This document shows positions 42,196-50,615 of a DNA stretch of 56,778 nucleotides, one piece after another (positions within the stretch are counted from its first letter, which is position 1; each line of letters opens with the position of its first letter). Origin of the DNA: an uncultured Bacteroidales bacterium (lineage in GTDB: Bacteria > Bacteroidota > Bacteroidia > Bacteroidales > Bacteroidaceae); NCBI GenBank assembly GCA_945833885.1, contig CAMAFY010000014.1, forward strand, positions 1 to 56,778. Reading direction: 5' to 3'. A program made the position numbers and the translations under genes. The notes under the pieces are model-generated. The model saw only the letters and a program-made list of their open reading frames with translations. It was not told where the DNA came from and made no database searches.

Positions 42196-44451
42196 TCACC
42201 TTAACGTGAATGTCAGGCGTTGCACATCGCGGCTGTTGCCGCCCACCATCACCTCAAAGTCTCCCGGCTCCGCCACATGCCGCAAATCGCTGTCGTAGAA
42301 TTTGAGCATATCCACATTGATGTTGAATGTGACATCGCGGCTCTCGCCGGCTTTGAGGGTAATACGTTCGAAACCTTTCAGTTCCTTTACGGGACGGCTG
42401 ATGGATGCCGCCAAATCGCGGATGTACAACTGCACGACCTCATCGGCATCGTATCCGCCCGTGTTCCTGACGTTGACCGTAAGCGTGAGGCCACCCTCTG
42501 CGGTCATTGACGTTGCGTCCAGCCGGGGTGTGCCATACTCGAATGTGGTGTAACTCAGTCCGTACCCGAAAGGATAGAGCGGCTCATTACGCTCGTCGAT
42601 ATAGTTGCTCTGGTATTTCAGGAACCCTGATGCCCCTGCCGGAACCGGACGTCCCGTATTGAGGTGGTTGTAGTAGATGGGAATCTGGCCAAGCGCCTTG
42701 GGCATCGTCATCGTAAGGTGCCCCGATGGCGACTTGTCACCAAAGAGAACGTCGCAGATGGCATCGCCGGTCTCGGAACCGCCGAACCACACATTCATTA
42801 TGGCGGTGACGTTCTCCGCCTCCCACGACATGATGGTCGGACGTCCGGAGAAGTTGAGCAGGACGACAGGTTTGCCGGTTGCTACGAGTTCTTTCAGGAG
42901 GTTCATCTGCACATCAGGCAGGGAAAGGTCGGTGCGCGACGAACTTTCGCCACTCATCTCCGCCATCTCTCCCATAGCACATACAACGACGTCGGCCTCA
43001 GCCGCCAGACGCAGGGCCTCGGACTTCGCCTGTCCGTCGTCCACACGGTCAATAGGACGTCCGAAGGAGGCTCCGTTCTGGGTGGCCTCGTCCGCATAGA
43101 TGTTGCACCCTTGCGCAAACAATATCCGCGCCTTGTCGCCGACGGCACGCTCCATCGCCTCCTTCAACGTGCTGTAAAGTTCGGGAGTGTCGCCCGTCGA
43201 CCAGCATCCCACCATATTGGAACGGTTGTCGGCAAGAGGACCGATGAGGGCAATCTTTCCCTGTTTCTTAAGGGGAAGCAGCCCATCGTTTTTCAGCAGC
43301 ACGAACGTTTCCGCCGCCATTTCCCTTGCGGCCTGCCGGTGTTCAGCGGTATAGAGGTCGGTCTTCAAACGCTCCGGCTCGCAGAAGCGGTAGGGATTGT
43401 CGAAAAGTCCGAGTTTGTATTTCGCTTCAAGGACGCGGCGGCAAGCGGTGTCGATGTCCGACTGCGTGATACGCCCCGCCTGCAAGAGTCCCGCAAGTTG
43501 GGAGAAGAAGGCGAATGAGCACATATCCATGTCCGTTCCCGCCTTCAAGGCGCGCTCCGCAGTGACCGTCTGGTCGCCAATGCCGTGAACGACCGCCTCG
43601 TTGATCGAGCCGTAGTCGGTAACCACAAAGCCATCGTACTGCCAGTCGTTGCGCAAGAGTTCGGTGAGCAGCCAACGGTTGCACGTTGCGGGAACGCCGT
43701 CGACAACATTGAACGACGACATAAAGGAACCTGCACCTGCTTTGGCGGCGGCCTTATACGGTTCGAGATATTGGTTGTACATTCTCACACGGCTCATGTC
43801 CACCGTGTTGTAGTCGCGTCCGGCCTCAGCGGCTCCATACAGGGCGAAATGCTTCACGCATGCCATAGCATTCTCCTTGCCATAACAGCCCTGATAGCCC
43901 CTGACAAGCGCCTCGCCGATGCGGCAACCGAGGAAAGGATCCTCACCCGCTCCCTCAGCGACACGTCCCCAACGCGGGTCGATGGCGATGTCGACCATCG
44001 GACTATACACCCAGTTGATGCCCTGTGCGGTGGCCTCCTTGGCGGCAATGCGGGCACCATTCTCAATGGCCTCGATGTCCCACGAGCAGGATTGTGCCAG
44101 AGGTATGGGGAAAACCGTCTGGTTGCCGTGGATGACGTCCTGTCCGATGAGCAAAGGTATGCCGAGGCGGCTCTGCTCCACGGCAACGCGCTGCAGTTCC
44201 CTGACCTTATCCTGGCCCTTGACGTTAAGGACGGCACCAAGTTTTCCCTCGGCGGCAAGTTGCGCCAACGGACTGTTCATGACCGCTCCCGTGGTGATGT
44301 CATTGCCGGGCAGAAGGTTGAGTTGTCCGATTTTCTCCTCCAATGTCATGGTCGACATGAGGTGGTCAACGTATTCCATCATCGGCATTTTCTGGGCAGA
44401 CACTGTCAATGCCGCAAGCAATGTCGCAGTCATCATTGATAATCTTTTCAT
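42196..44451 (-). CDS. bglX: GH3 beta-glucosidase (BglX type)
   Basis: Retaining exo-acting enzyme that removes glucose from beta-linked gluco-oligosaccharides, expected in the periplasm. The 751-aa protein has a signal peptide (MKRLSMMTATLLAALTVSAQ), the GH3 N domain (TMTLEEKIGQLNLL, LIGQDVIHGNQTVFPIPLA, SPMVDIAIDPRWGRVAEGAGEDPFLG) with nucleophile Asp279 in FVVTDYGSINEAV, the C domain with GEMAEMSGESSSRTDLSLP (acid/base region), and an FN3-like C terminus (EVVQLYIRDLAASISRPVKELKGF). It is one of two GH3 enzymes in the PUL; the BglX similarity is by architecture. Confidence 0.93.
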   Translation of the reverse strand: MKRLSMMTATLLAALTVSAQKMPMMEYVDHLMSTMTLEEKIGQLNLLPGNDITTGAVMNSPLAQLAAEGKLGAVLNVKGQDKVRELQRVAVEQSRLGIPLLIGQDVIHGNQTVFPIPLAQSCSWDIEAIENGARIAAKEATAQGINWVYSPMVDIAIDPRWGRVAEGAGEDPFLGCRIGEALVRGYQGCYGKENAMACVKHFALYGAAEAGRDYNTVDMSRVRMYNQYLEPYKAAAKAGAGSFMSSFNVVDGVPATCNRWLLTELLRNDWQYDGFVVTDYGSINEAVVHGIGDQTVTAERALKAGTDMDMCSFAFFSQLAGLLQAGRITQSDIDTACRRVLEAKYKLGLFDNPYRFCEPERLKTDLYTAEHRQAAREMAAETFVLLKNDGLLPLKKQGKIALIGPLADNRSNMVGCWSTGDTPELYSTLKEAMERAVGDKARILFAQGCNIYADEATQNGASFGRPIDRVDDGQAKSEALRLAAEADVVVCAMGEMAEMSGESSSRTDLSLPDVQMNLLKELVATGKPVVLLNFSGRPTIMSWEAENVTAIMNVWFGGSETGDAICDVLFGDKSPSGHLTMTMPKALGQIPIYYNHLNTGRPVPAGASGFLKYQSNYIDERNEPLYPFGYGLSYTTFEYGTPRLDATSMTAEGGLTLTVNVRNTGGYDADEVVQLYIRDLAASISRPVKELKGFERITLKAGESRDVTFNINVDMLKFYDSDLRHVAEPGDFEVMVGGNSRDVQRLTFTLR

Positions 44452-44644
44452 GATTTCTCCGTATTTTCGTGGGCACTATAATGCCACAAAAGTCACATAA
44501 AACAAATTGTTGGAACCTACTTTGCGCCCTTCATTACTTTTGCAAAAATATCTATTATTCCTGTATTCTTGAAATAATTGCCATCATTTTTTTGACTTCC
44601 GCATATTTTTTGCCGTAATTCGGGTCCTATACAGGTGGGGCCGA

Positions 44645-44706
44645 GTAAGTGAACAAAACCAAACGATGCTTAATGTTTAACACATCAACTGATTTTGCGC
44701 ACTTAC
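44645..44706. repeat. Element A, copy 2
   Basis: GTAAGTGAACAAAA (44645-44658) is complementary, with two internal mismatches, to TTTTGCGCACTTAC (44693-44706). The interior has GATG...CATC. It abuts element B copy 2 on its right and lies in the spacer between the two GH3 genes. Confidence 0.7.
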
Positions 44707-44707
44707 C

Positions 44708-44890
44708 TAAGGTGGGTTCTACAAATCAGATTTGCCGGATTTCGGGTTGCTTTTCGCGAAGGACGAAGTTCTACAGAGCGTGCTGTATGACTGAAAGAAC
44801 AGGGATTTTTAGCCGGAAAGCGACCGAGAGGCGACAAAACGCGCCCTACTATGCGACAAATAGCATGTGTAGTGGTAATTTTCAGAAGGA
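44708..44890. repeat. Element B, copy 2 (degenerate right end)
   Basis: The left end AAGGTGGGTTCTACAAATC matches the other copies, the core is at 44815-44846, and the right end reads GTGGTAATTTTCAGAAG, so it is less well conserved. The flank to 45012, before the next GH3 gene, holds no gene; GTGGGGTGG near 44990 on the minus strand may be a decayed end. Confidence 0.65.
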
Positions 44891-45012
44891 TAATCCAACG
44901 TTTTCATTCAGCCAGATGGGCAGAGCGGAAGCAAGTGAAACGCGCTTACGGATATGCCTTGGCGGGAAAACAAAGGATGAAATCCACCCCACCTTAAAAC
45001 CCATCACCTAAA

Positions 45013-47307
45013 TCATTCCAAGACGAACGGCACCTTCGACTTGATGTCCGTCGAGGAAGAACCGATCCAAGCCTCGAACTTTCCAGGCTCGGCCACCCAT
45101 TCGCCCTTGGCATCGTCGTAGAAGCTGAGGTGCGACCGCGTGATATTGAACTCCACCTCACGGCTCTCTCCGGGTTTCAGGACAACCTTCCGGAAGCCCT
45201 TCAATTCCTTTACCGGACGGGGCACGGACGACTTGATGTCGCGGATGTAGAGTTGAACGGTCTCCGCACCGTCGCGGTCGCCGATGTTGCGGACCTCGAC
45301 ACGAAGCCTGTACATCGGAGCATCCGCCGCCTGTTGCGACATTTCGCACGGCTCAATCGTGGCTTTTCCGTATTCGAATGCCGTATAACTCAGGCCGTGG
45401 CCGAAGGGGAAGAGCGGCTGGAGTTTGTGCTTGTCAGCCCAACGGTAGCCCACAAAGATGTCTTCCTTGTATTCCTCGTCGATTATCTTCCCGCCCTCAC
45501 GCCATGTGCCGGGGTAGGCACCGAGGGCATGGGCGCCATATTCTTCAAGGCTTTCCATCCATGAGAAGGGCAATTTGCCGCTCGGGTTCACATCGCCCAC
45601 GAGTATTGAGGCAAGGGCATTGCCCGATTCCGAACCGATGAACCAACCCTGTACGACAGCGGGAACATCCTTTATCCACGGCATGGCGACGGCATTACCG
45701 GAAATGTTCACGAACACCACCCGGCGGTTCGCCTTCACCAACGCCTCGACCAAGGCATTCTGCGCGTATGGCAGGGCATATTCCTTGCGGTCGGTCCCCT
45801 CGCAGTCCTGGAAATCGCTCTTGTTGAGACCGCCGAAGACAATCACGTAGTCCGCAACCTTGGCCTTCTCCACCGCCTCGGCAATGAGTTCCGCCTCACT
45901 GCGGGAGTCGTTAAGGCTCTGGCCTGTCGTTACGCCATTATAGTCGCCCGTGACATCGCCCACATAACCGCGGGCATAATCCACCTCAAAGCCTTTCAGG
46001 CGGTTGCGGAGGCCGTCGAGGGGAGAGACCTCGCGCTGCACTTTCAGCGATGAGGATCCGCCACCGACCGTCATCATCTTGATGGCATTCTCGCCAACGA
46101 CGAGGACGCGTCCACCATGTTCCCCCGTGGGGAGTGCCGACAAATCGATGGGCAGGAGGGGTTTCTCCGCTCCCTTCACACCGTTCTCCCGAGATACCGG
46201 GGCGTTTTTCAGAAGCACGATACCCTCCTCGGCGACTTTCCTCGCCGCCTCATAATGGCTTTCCGAACAGAGGAAGCCGTGGGGCCGCTGACGGTTCATG
46301 GTGGTGCGGTAGAACAGGCGCAGCACGCGGCGCACCTTCTCGTCGAGTTCGCGGGTGGTGTATTTCCCTTCCTTTATCATACGTTTGTAGGGTTCGGCAA
46401 GGAAATAGTTGTCATAGGCGTTCGTGGCCCCCATGGTCAGCCCGTCGGTCCACGTGCCGAACTCCATGTCGAGCCCGTTCGTCACCGCCTCGTCCGTGTC
46501 GTGCGTTCCGCCCCAGTCGCTCACCACCACTCCATCGTACTGCCAGTCTTGCTTCAGGATTTTGTTGAGCAAAATGGCGTTATGGCAGTTGTGCTGATCC
46601 TTATACAGGTTATACGCTCCCATGATGCCCCATGTCTTTCCCTCCGTTACGGCGGCCTTGAAGGCGGGAAGGTAAATCTCGTGTAGGGCACGGTCGCTGA
46701 CAATGACGTTCACCTGATGGCGGAAATTCTCGTCGTTGTTCAGGGCATAGTGCTTCACACAGGCGGAAACGCCCTTCGATTGCAGGCCCTGGATGTACGG
46801 AACCACCATTCGCGAGGCGAGGAAAGGGTCCTCACCCATGTACTCGAAGTTGCGTCCGTTGAGCGGAGTGCGGTAGATGTTCACGCCAGGACCGAGAATC
46901 ATGTCCTTTCCTCGGTAGAGGGCTTCCTCGCCGAGGCTCTCACCATAGAGCAGCGAGAGTTGCGGATTCCAGGTGGCGGCAAGGCATGTCAACGCGGGGA
47001 ATGCCACACAGGAGTCGTTGGTTTGCCCAGCCTGCTCCCATTGGTCCCAAAGCACGTCGGGGCGCACGCCGTGAGGTCCGTCGTCTGTCCAGAAGTCGGG
47101 AAATCCCAAACGCGGCACACCGGCCGACGAGAACTTGCTCTGGGCATGGATGACGCGGATTTTCTCATCGAGGGTCATCCGCTTCAAAGCGTCCTCCACC
47201 CTTGTCTCAATGTCCTTTGTGGCATCGAGATAAAGAGGTGTGCGGTCCTGTGCCTTCACCGTCATGGAAAACATAACGCCTACCATCAATATATAGATGC
47301 TTCTCAT
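45013..47307 (-). CDS. GH3 beta-glucosidase
   Basis: A second GH3 enzyme, 764 aa, signal peptide MRSIYILMVGVMFSMTVKAQ. The N domain shows RMTLDEKIRVIHAQSKFSS, DDGPHGVRPDV, GPGVNIYRTPLNGRNFEYMGEDPFLASRM and nucleophile Asp264 in VVVSDWGGTHDTDEAV; the C domain follows with VGENAIKMMTVGGGSSSLKV and a C-terminal FN3-like domain (ETVQLYIRDIKSSVPRPVKELKGFRKV). It differs from its neighbour in the SDWGG active-site context and probably has different linkage or chain-length preference. It acts in the periplasm on imported oligosaccharides. Confidence 0.93.
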   Translation of the reverse strand: MRSIYILMVGVMFSMTVKAQDRTPLYLDATKDIETRVEDALKRMTLDEKIRVIHAQSKFSSAGVPRLGFPDFWTDDGPHGVRPDVLWDQWEQAGQTNDSCVAFPALTCLAATWNPQLSLLYGESLGEEALYRGKDMILGPGVNIYRTPLNGRNFEYMGEDPFLASRMVVPYIQGLQSKGVSACVKHYALNNDENFRHQVNVIVSDRALHEIYLPAFKAAVTEGKTWGIMGAYNLYKDQHNCHNAILLNKILKQDWQYDGVVVSDWGGTHDTDEAVTNGLDMEFGTWTDGLTMGATNAYDNYFLAEPYKRMIKEGKYTTRELDEKVRRVLRLFYRTTMNRQRPHGFLCSESHYEAARKVAEEGIVLLKNAPVSRENGVKGAEKPLLPIDLSALPTGEHGGRVLVVGENAIKMMTVGGGSSSLKVQREVSPLDGLRNRLKGFEVDYARGYVGDVTGDYNGVTTGQSLNDSRSEAELIAEAVEKAKVADYVIVFGGLNKSDFQDCEGTDRKEYALPYAQNALVEALVKANRRVVFVNISGNAVAMPWIKDVPAVVQGWFIGSESGNALASILVGDVNPSGKLPFSWMESLEEYGAHALGAYPGTWREGGKIIDEEYKEDIFVGYRWADKHKLQPLFPFGHGLSYTAFEYGKATIEPCEMSQQAADAPMYRLRVEVRNIGDRDGAETVQLYIRDIKSSVPRPVKELKGFRKVVLKPGESREVEFNITRSHLSFYDDAKGEWVAEPGKFEAWIGSSSTDIKSKVPFVLE

Positions 47308-47338
47308 ATCAATAATAGTGGGGTCAATCAGTCACCAC

Positions 47339-48451
47339 CTAATCAATTTTTGTAAATACTCTTACGTACTCCACCTCCATGGTGCAGGGCAAAGCGCTCT
47401 CGTCGACACCGTTCATTCCGCCCCATGACCCGCCCCATGCAAGGTTGAGAATCACGTAGAATGGCGTATTGTAGGGCCAGTTGCGCTTACCACTTCCATC
47501 ATTGGCGTAATAGAGCAGTTTCTCACCATCGACGTACGTCTGGATATAGTCGGCTGTCCACTCCATGGCATAGACGTGGAAATCGTCCTCAGCACCGGCA
47601 AGATAACGCTCCTTGGTCACCTGCGTGTTGTTGGCATGGTAGTGTCCGAGGGCATGAAGGCTTGAAGACACATAGTTGGGATGTGTACCCACCTCCTCCA
47701 TGATGTCCATCTCGCCGTCGTCGGGCCACGCCGTAAACTTCACCGGCATCATCCAGAAGGCGGGCCATGTGCCCTTTCCTTTCGGCAGTTTTATCTTTGC
47801 CTCGATGTAGCCGTAGGTCCAACCTGTGTTGACATTGCCGTAGATGCGTGCGGAATAGACCTTACCGTCCTCCTTGAAGCACTTTATGCGGAGTTTGCCG
47901 TCCTTGATGTCGGCGACGCTGGTGCCGGAGGGGGTCTTCCCGCTGACATACGTCTGCAATTCGTTGTTCACCCATCCGGGGTTGGCCACCTGGTAAGTCC
48001 ATTTGTCGAGGTCGGGGGCTGTACCCGTCTCAAACTCGTCGTTCCATGCCAGGCCATAGCCTTCGAGGGGACATTTGATGGAGGTTTCACCCGCCGCCTG
48101 CGACACCTTGATGTATTCGCGTGCCGTTCCGGCCATCAATGTGACCTGTGTCTCACGAGCCCTGCCAGTCTCGTTTCGCTGAACTTTCACCGTAATGGTC
48201 ACATTCTGCTGTGTTGAATTGTTGGGAGAGACACTTACCCATGAGTCGCCGACCATTGCCGACCACTCATGATTGGCAGTAAGCGTCACCGGTTGCTCGC
48301 CGGCCTCAACATCAAATTCCAGCGTCGTCTGACTGACGGAAATGGCGTCCTGGACCAAGCCAGAACCGTCATTTCCATCGTCATCTCCCCCACATGCCGT
48401 GAGGAAAGAGAATATAAGCAGGATTGAAATCAACGAAAACTTTTTCGTCAT
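47339..48451 (-). CDS. GH16 endo-beta-glucanase lipoprotein with BACON domain
   Basis: Laminarinase-type endo-beta-1,3(4)-glucanase expected on the cell surface. The 370-aa lipoprotein (MTKKFSLISILLIFSFLTAC, Cys20) has GGDDDG after the Cys, an acidic surface-export-type signal. A BACON domain is at about 36-130 (ISVSQTTLEFDVEAGEQPVTLTANHEWSA) and a GH16 catalytic domain at about 135-370. The active-site motif DGEMDIMEEVG has nucleophile Glu247 and acid/base Glu252. Subfamily 3-like features such as WPAFWMMP and NLAWGGSWGG are present. It lies between the glycan-binding lipoprotein and the first GH3 gene, and would be the surface endo-enzyme of the locus. Confidence 0.93.
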   Translation of the reverse strand: MTKKFSLISILLIFSFLTACGGDDDGNDGSGLVQDAISVSQTTLEFDVEAGEQPVTLTANHEWSAMVGDSWVSVSPNNSTQQNVTITVKVQRNETGRARETQVTLMAGTAREYIKVSQAAGETSIKCPLEGYGLAWNDEFETGTAPDLDKWTYQVANPGWVNNELQTYVSGKTPSGTSVADIKDGKLRIKCFKEDGKVYSARIYGNVNTGWTYGYIEAKIKLPKGKGTWPAFWMMPVKFTAWPDDGEMDIMEEVGTHPNYVSSSLHALGHYHANNTQVTKERYLAGAEDDFHVYAMEWTADYIQTYVDGEKLLYYANDGSGKRNWPYNTPFYVILNLAWGGSWGGMNGVDESALPCTMEVEYVRVFTKID

Positions 48452-48463
48452 AACCTACTTTCA

Positions 48464-50401
48464 CTATTCCTTTACGAAGATAATATCGCTGATCTTCACG
48501 TGTGTGCCGCCGGGAGTGCCTCCGAAATCAAAGAAGAGCGAGAGTGCGTGAGCATCGTTCAGAGGCAACTTGGCTCCGGTAACCTTATAGGTGAACGCCT
48601 TGTCGGCTGTCACATCGTGGCGGTCGTCGAAGAAGGAATTTTTGTCGTGTTTCGTGCCATCTGCATCATCTGTCTCAGTCAGTTTGATAGTCAGGCCAGG
48701 AATATCGTTGTCAGCCTCGATGGTGCATGAGAAGGTGTAGCTGTCAGACATGGAAGCGGTAAGCGAAGTGTTAATCGGGAACTGTCCCTGCCACTGCTGT
48801 GAACCCATCTCTGCTGGGATATCGAGTTCCCAAACCTTCCCTTCATGGCTCCACTTTGGGTCGGCAATCTGCCCCCAACCTTCGTTAGCGAACCAAGGGG
48901 TAACCGTCGTAAACGCCTCACCGCTATCCACTGCCTTCCAAAGGTTGCGCTCATCATCGTATGAGAGAGCCTCTTCCAAATAAATCTTGCTCACCTTGAC
49001 TACGGTTCCGGCAGGCGTACCTCCCAAGTCGAAGAAGAGAGAAAGGGCATGCGCATCTTGTTGTGGGAGCGACACATTCTCAGCCTTGTAGATGAAAGCC
49101 TTGTCCGCTGCAACCTCATGACGGTCCTCAAAGAAGAAATTCTTGTCATGCTTCGTGCCGTCAGCCTCATCTGACTGCGTCAGTTTGATGGTCAAGCCGG
49201 GTATGTCATTATCTGACTCCACCACACAGTAGAAGTTGTAACGCTTGTTCATTGATGCGGTGAGAGTGGTATTAATCGGGAACTGTCCCTGCCACTGCTG
49301 GCTTCCCATTCCCTCAGGGATTGTAATCTGCCACGTATCACCCTCATGTTTCCACTCGGGATCTGCAATCTGCCCCCAATCGTTGTTGGCAAACCAAGGT
49401 GCAACAGAGACAAAGAGATCACCGGCATCTACACCCTTCCAGAGGTTTGAAGCGGCATCATAGTTCCAATCCATGGTAGCTTCAGGCTCATCGCCCGGTT
49501 CAGGCAAGCCAGTGTCCTCTCGGCTGGTGAAGACAAGGCGCCATGCGATGTTGCCTTCGTCGCAAACCAATGCCATACGGGTATTAGTGAGCGCCTCGAC
49601 GCGATAATAGGGATTGTTGTAGATGGCGTCGTTGGGGATATAGGGCAGAAGGGTCTTCGGGTCGAACTGTATGTAGAGGCAGTCCTCACCGTTGAACTCG
49701 CCGGGGACAAGCGTGTATGCGCTGGTCTGCTGGCTGACGGTTGCCATGAAGTCGGTGCCGTCGTTGGTGTTGAACTCTGCGAAGATCGTGCATCCGGTGT
49801 TCACGTATACCGTACCGCCCTCACCGGGATTGTAGGTGTATGTGCCACCTGCCACGGGGGCGCTGTCCGAATGGGCGAAGGTCACGCGGTCGTCATAGAC
49901 GCCCCAGTCGGCCTTGTCGTTCACACCGGCAGCCCACCATTCCGAACCGTCTGTGCCCGAAGGACCACAGCCCATGTGTCCCTTTTCGGTATAGTCGATG
50001 CGCCATTCCTTGTCGCACAACTTGCTGAAATAGGGTGTGAAGTCCACCTTCGTCTCGTTGAAGGTGAAGGAGCCCTTGACGGAAGCCTGGGAGATGCCGT
50101 TGCGGTTCATCACCTTCACTTCCAGTTCGTGCGTTCCCTGTTCCATACTGCTGTAACTACCTGTGGCAAGGAACGAATAGATTTTACCGTCGAGATACCA
50201 CACGGGGTAACAGCCTTTGAAGTCACCGCTGACCGTAAATACGGCGGTATTGGTCTCCTGGTCAGTGGTAACGCTCACTTGTCTGCCGTCAACAGTGGGC
50301 AAACCGTTGGGGTCGGCACCCTCAAACTCCTCAGGGGAGCAGGCCGTCAGGGCAAATACGCAGGCAAGCGCACACCCTATATATTGAAATATCTTGTTCA
50401 T
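48464..50401 (-). CDS. Surface glycan-binding lipoprotein with tandem duplicated domain
   Basis: The 645-aa lipoprotein (MNKIFQYIGCALACVFALTAC, Cys21) occupies the SGBP-B (SusE/F-position) slot of the PUL. An N-terminal PKD-like beta domain (about 40-125) and a SusE-like region (about 125-300, GVYDDRVTFAHSDSAP) are followed by two near-identical modules of about 155 aa. Each has APWFANNDWGQIADPEWKHEG or TPWFANEGWGQIADPKWSHEG, GSQQWQGQFPINT, DNDIPGLTIKL and DGTKHDKN. The repeated aromatic residues suggest carbohydrate-binding modules. The duplication is also visible in DNA (about 48485-48960 and 49000-49440). It would capture beta-glucan and pass it to the SusCD complex. Confidence 0.85.
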   Translation of the reverse strand: MNKIFQYIGCALACVFALTACSPEEFEGADPNGLPTVDGRQVSVTTDQETNTAVFTVSGDFKGCYPVWYLDGKIYSFLATGSYSSMEQGTHELEVKVMNRNGISQASVKGSFTFNETKVDFTPYFSKLCDKEWRIDYTEKGHMGCGPSGTDGSEWWAAGVNDKADWGVYDDRVTFAHSDSAPVAGGTYTYNPGEGGTVYVNTGCTIFAEFNTNDGTDFMATVSQQTSAYTLVPGEFNGEDCLYIQFDPKTLLPYIPNDAIYNNPYYRVEALTNTRMALVCDEGNIAWRLVFTSREDTGLPEPGDEPEATMDWNYDAASNLWKGVDAGDLFVSVAPWFANNDWGQIADPEWKHEGDTWQITIPEGMGSQQWQGQFPINTTLTASMNKRYNFYCVVESDNDIPGLTIKLTQSDEADGTKHDKNFFFEDRHEVAADKAFIYKAENVSLPQQDAHALSLFFDLGGTPAGTVVKVSKIYLEEALSYDDERNLWKAVDSGEAFTTVTPWFANEGWGQIADPKWSHEGKVWELDIPAEMGSQQWQGQFPINTSLTASMSDSYTFSCTIEADNDIPGLTIKLTETDDADGTKHDKNSFFDDRHDVTADKAFTYKVTGAKLPLNDAHALSLFFDFGGTPGGTHVKISDIIFVKE

Positions 50402-50422
50402 GATTACCGTTTTTTGAATGAT

Positions 50423-50615
50423 GATGGGTTCTATAAATTAGTTTTGCAGGACTTCGGGTCCGCCTTTCCAAAACCGGGATTCCGCAGTTGACGGGGTATG
50501 GTTCGCCATACGGCCGGACGAAGGGAGGGCCTCAGCAGGAAAGTGTGCGGAAGGCGGCAAAACGTAACCCAGGAAAAAACAATAAATTTAATGGTGGTAA
50601 TTTATAGAACCCATC
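50423..50615. repeat. Element B, copy 3 (193 bp, perfect 18-bp terminal inverted repeat)
   Basis: GATGGGTTCTATAAATTA at 50423-50440 is the exact reverse complement of 50598-50615; the core is at 50538-50570. It fills the spacer between susD (stop at 50616) and the glycan-binding lipoprotein (start at 50401), abutting the susD stop codon. In mRNA the ends can pair into a long hairpin. Confidence 0.85.
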
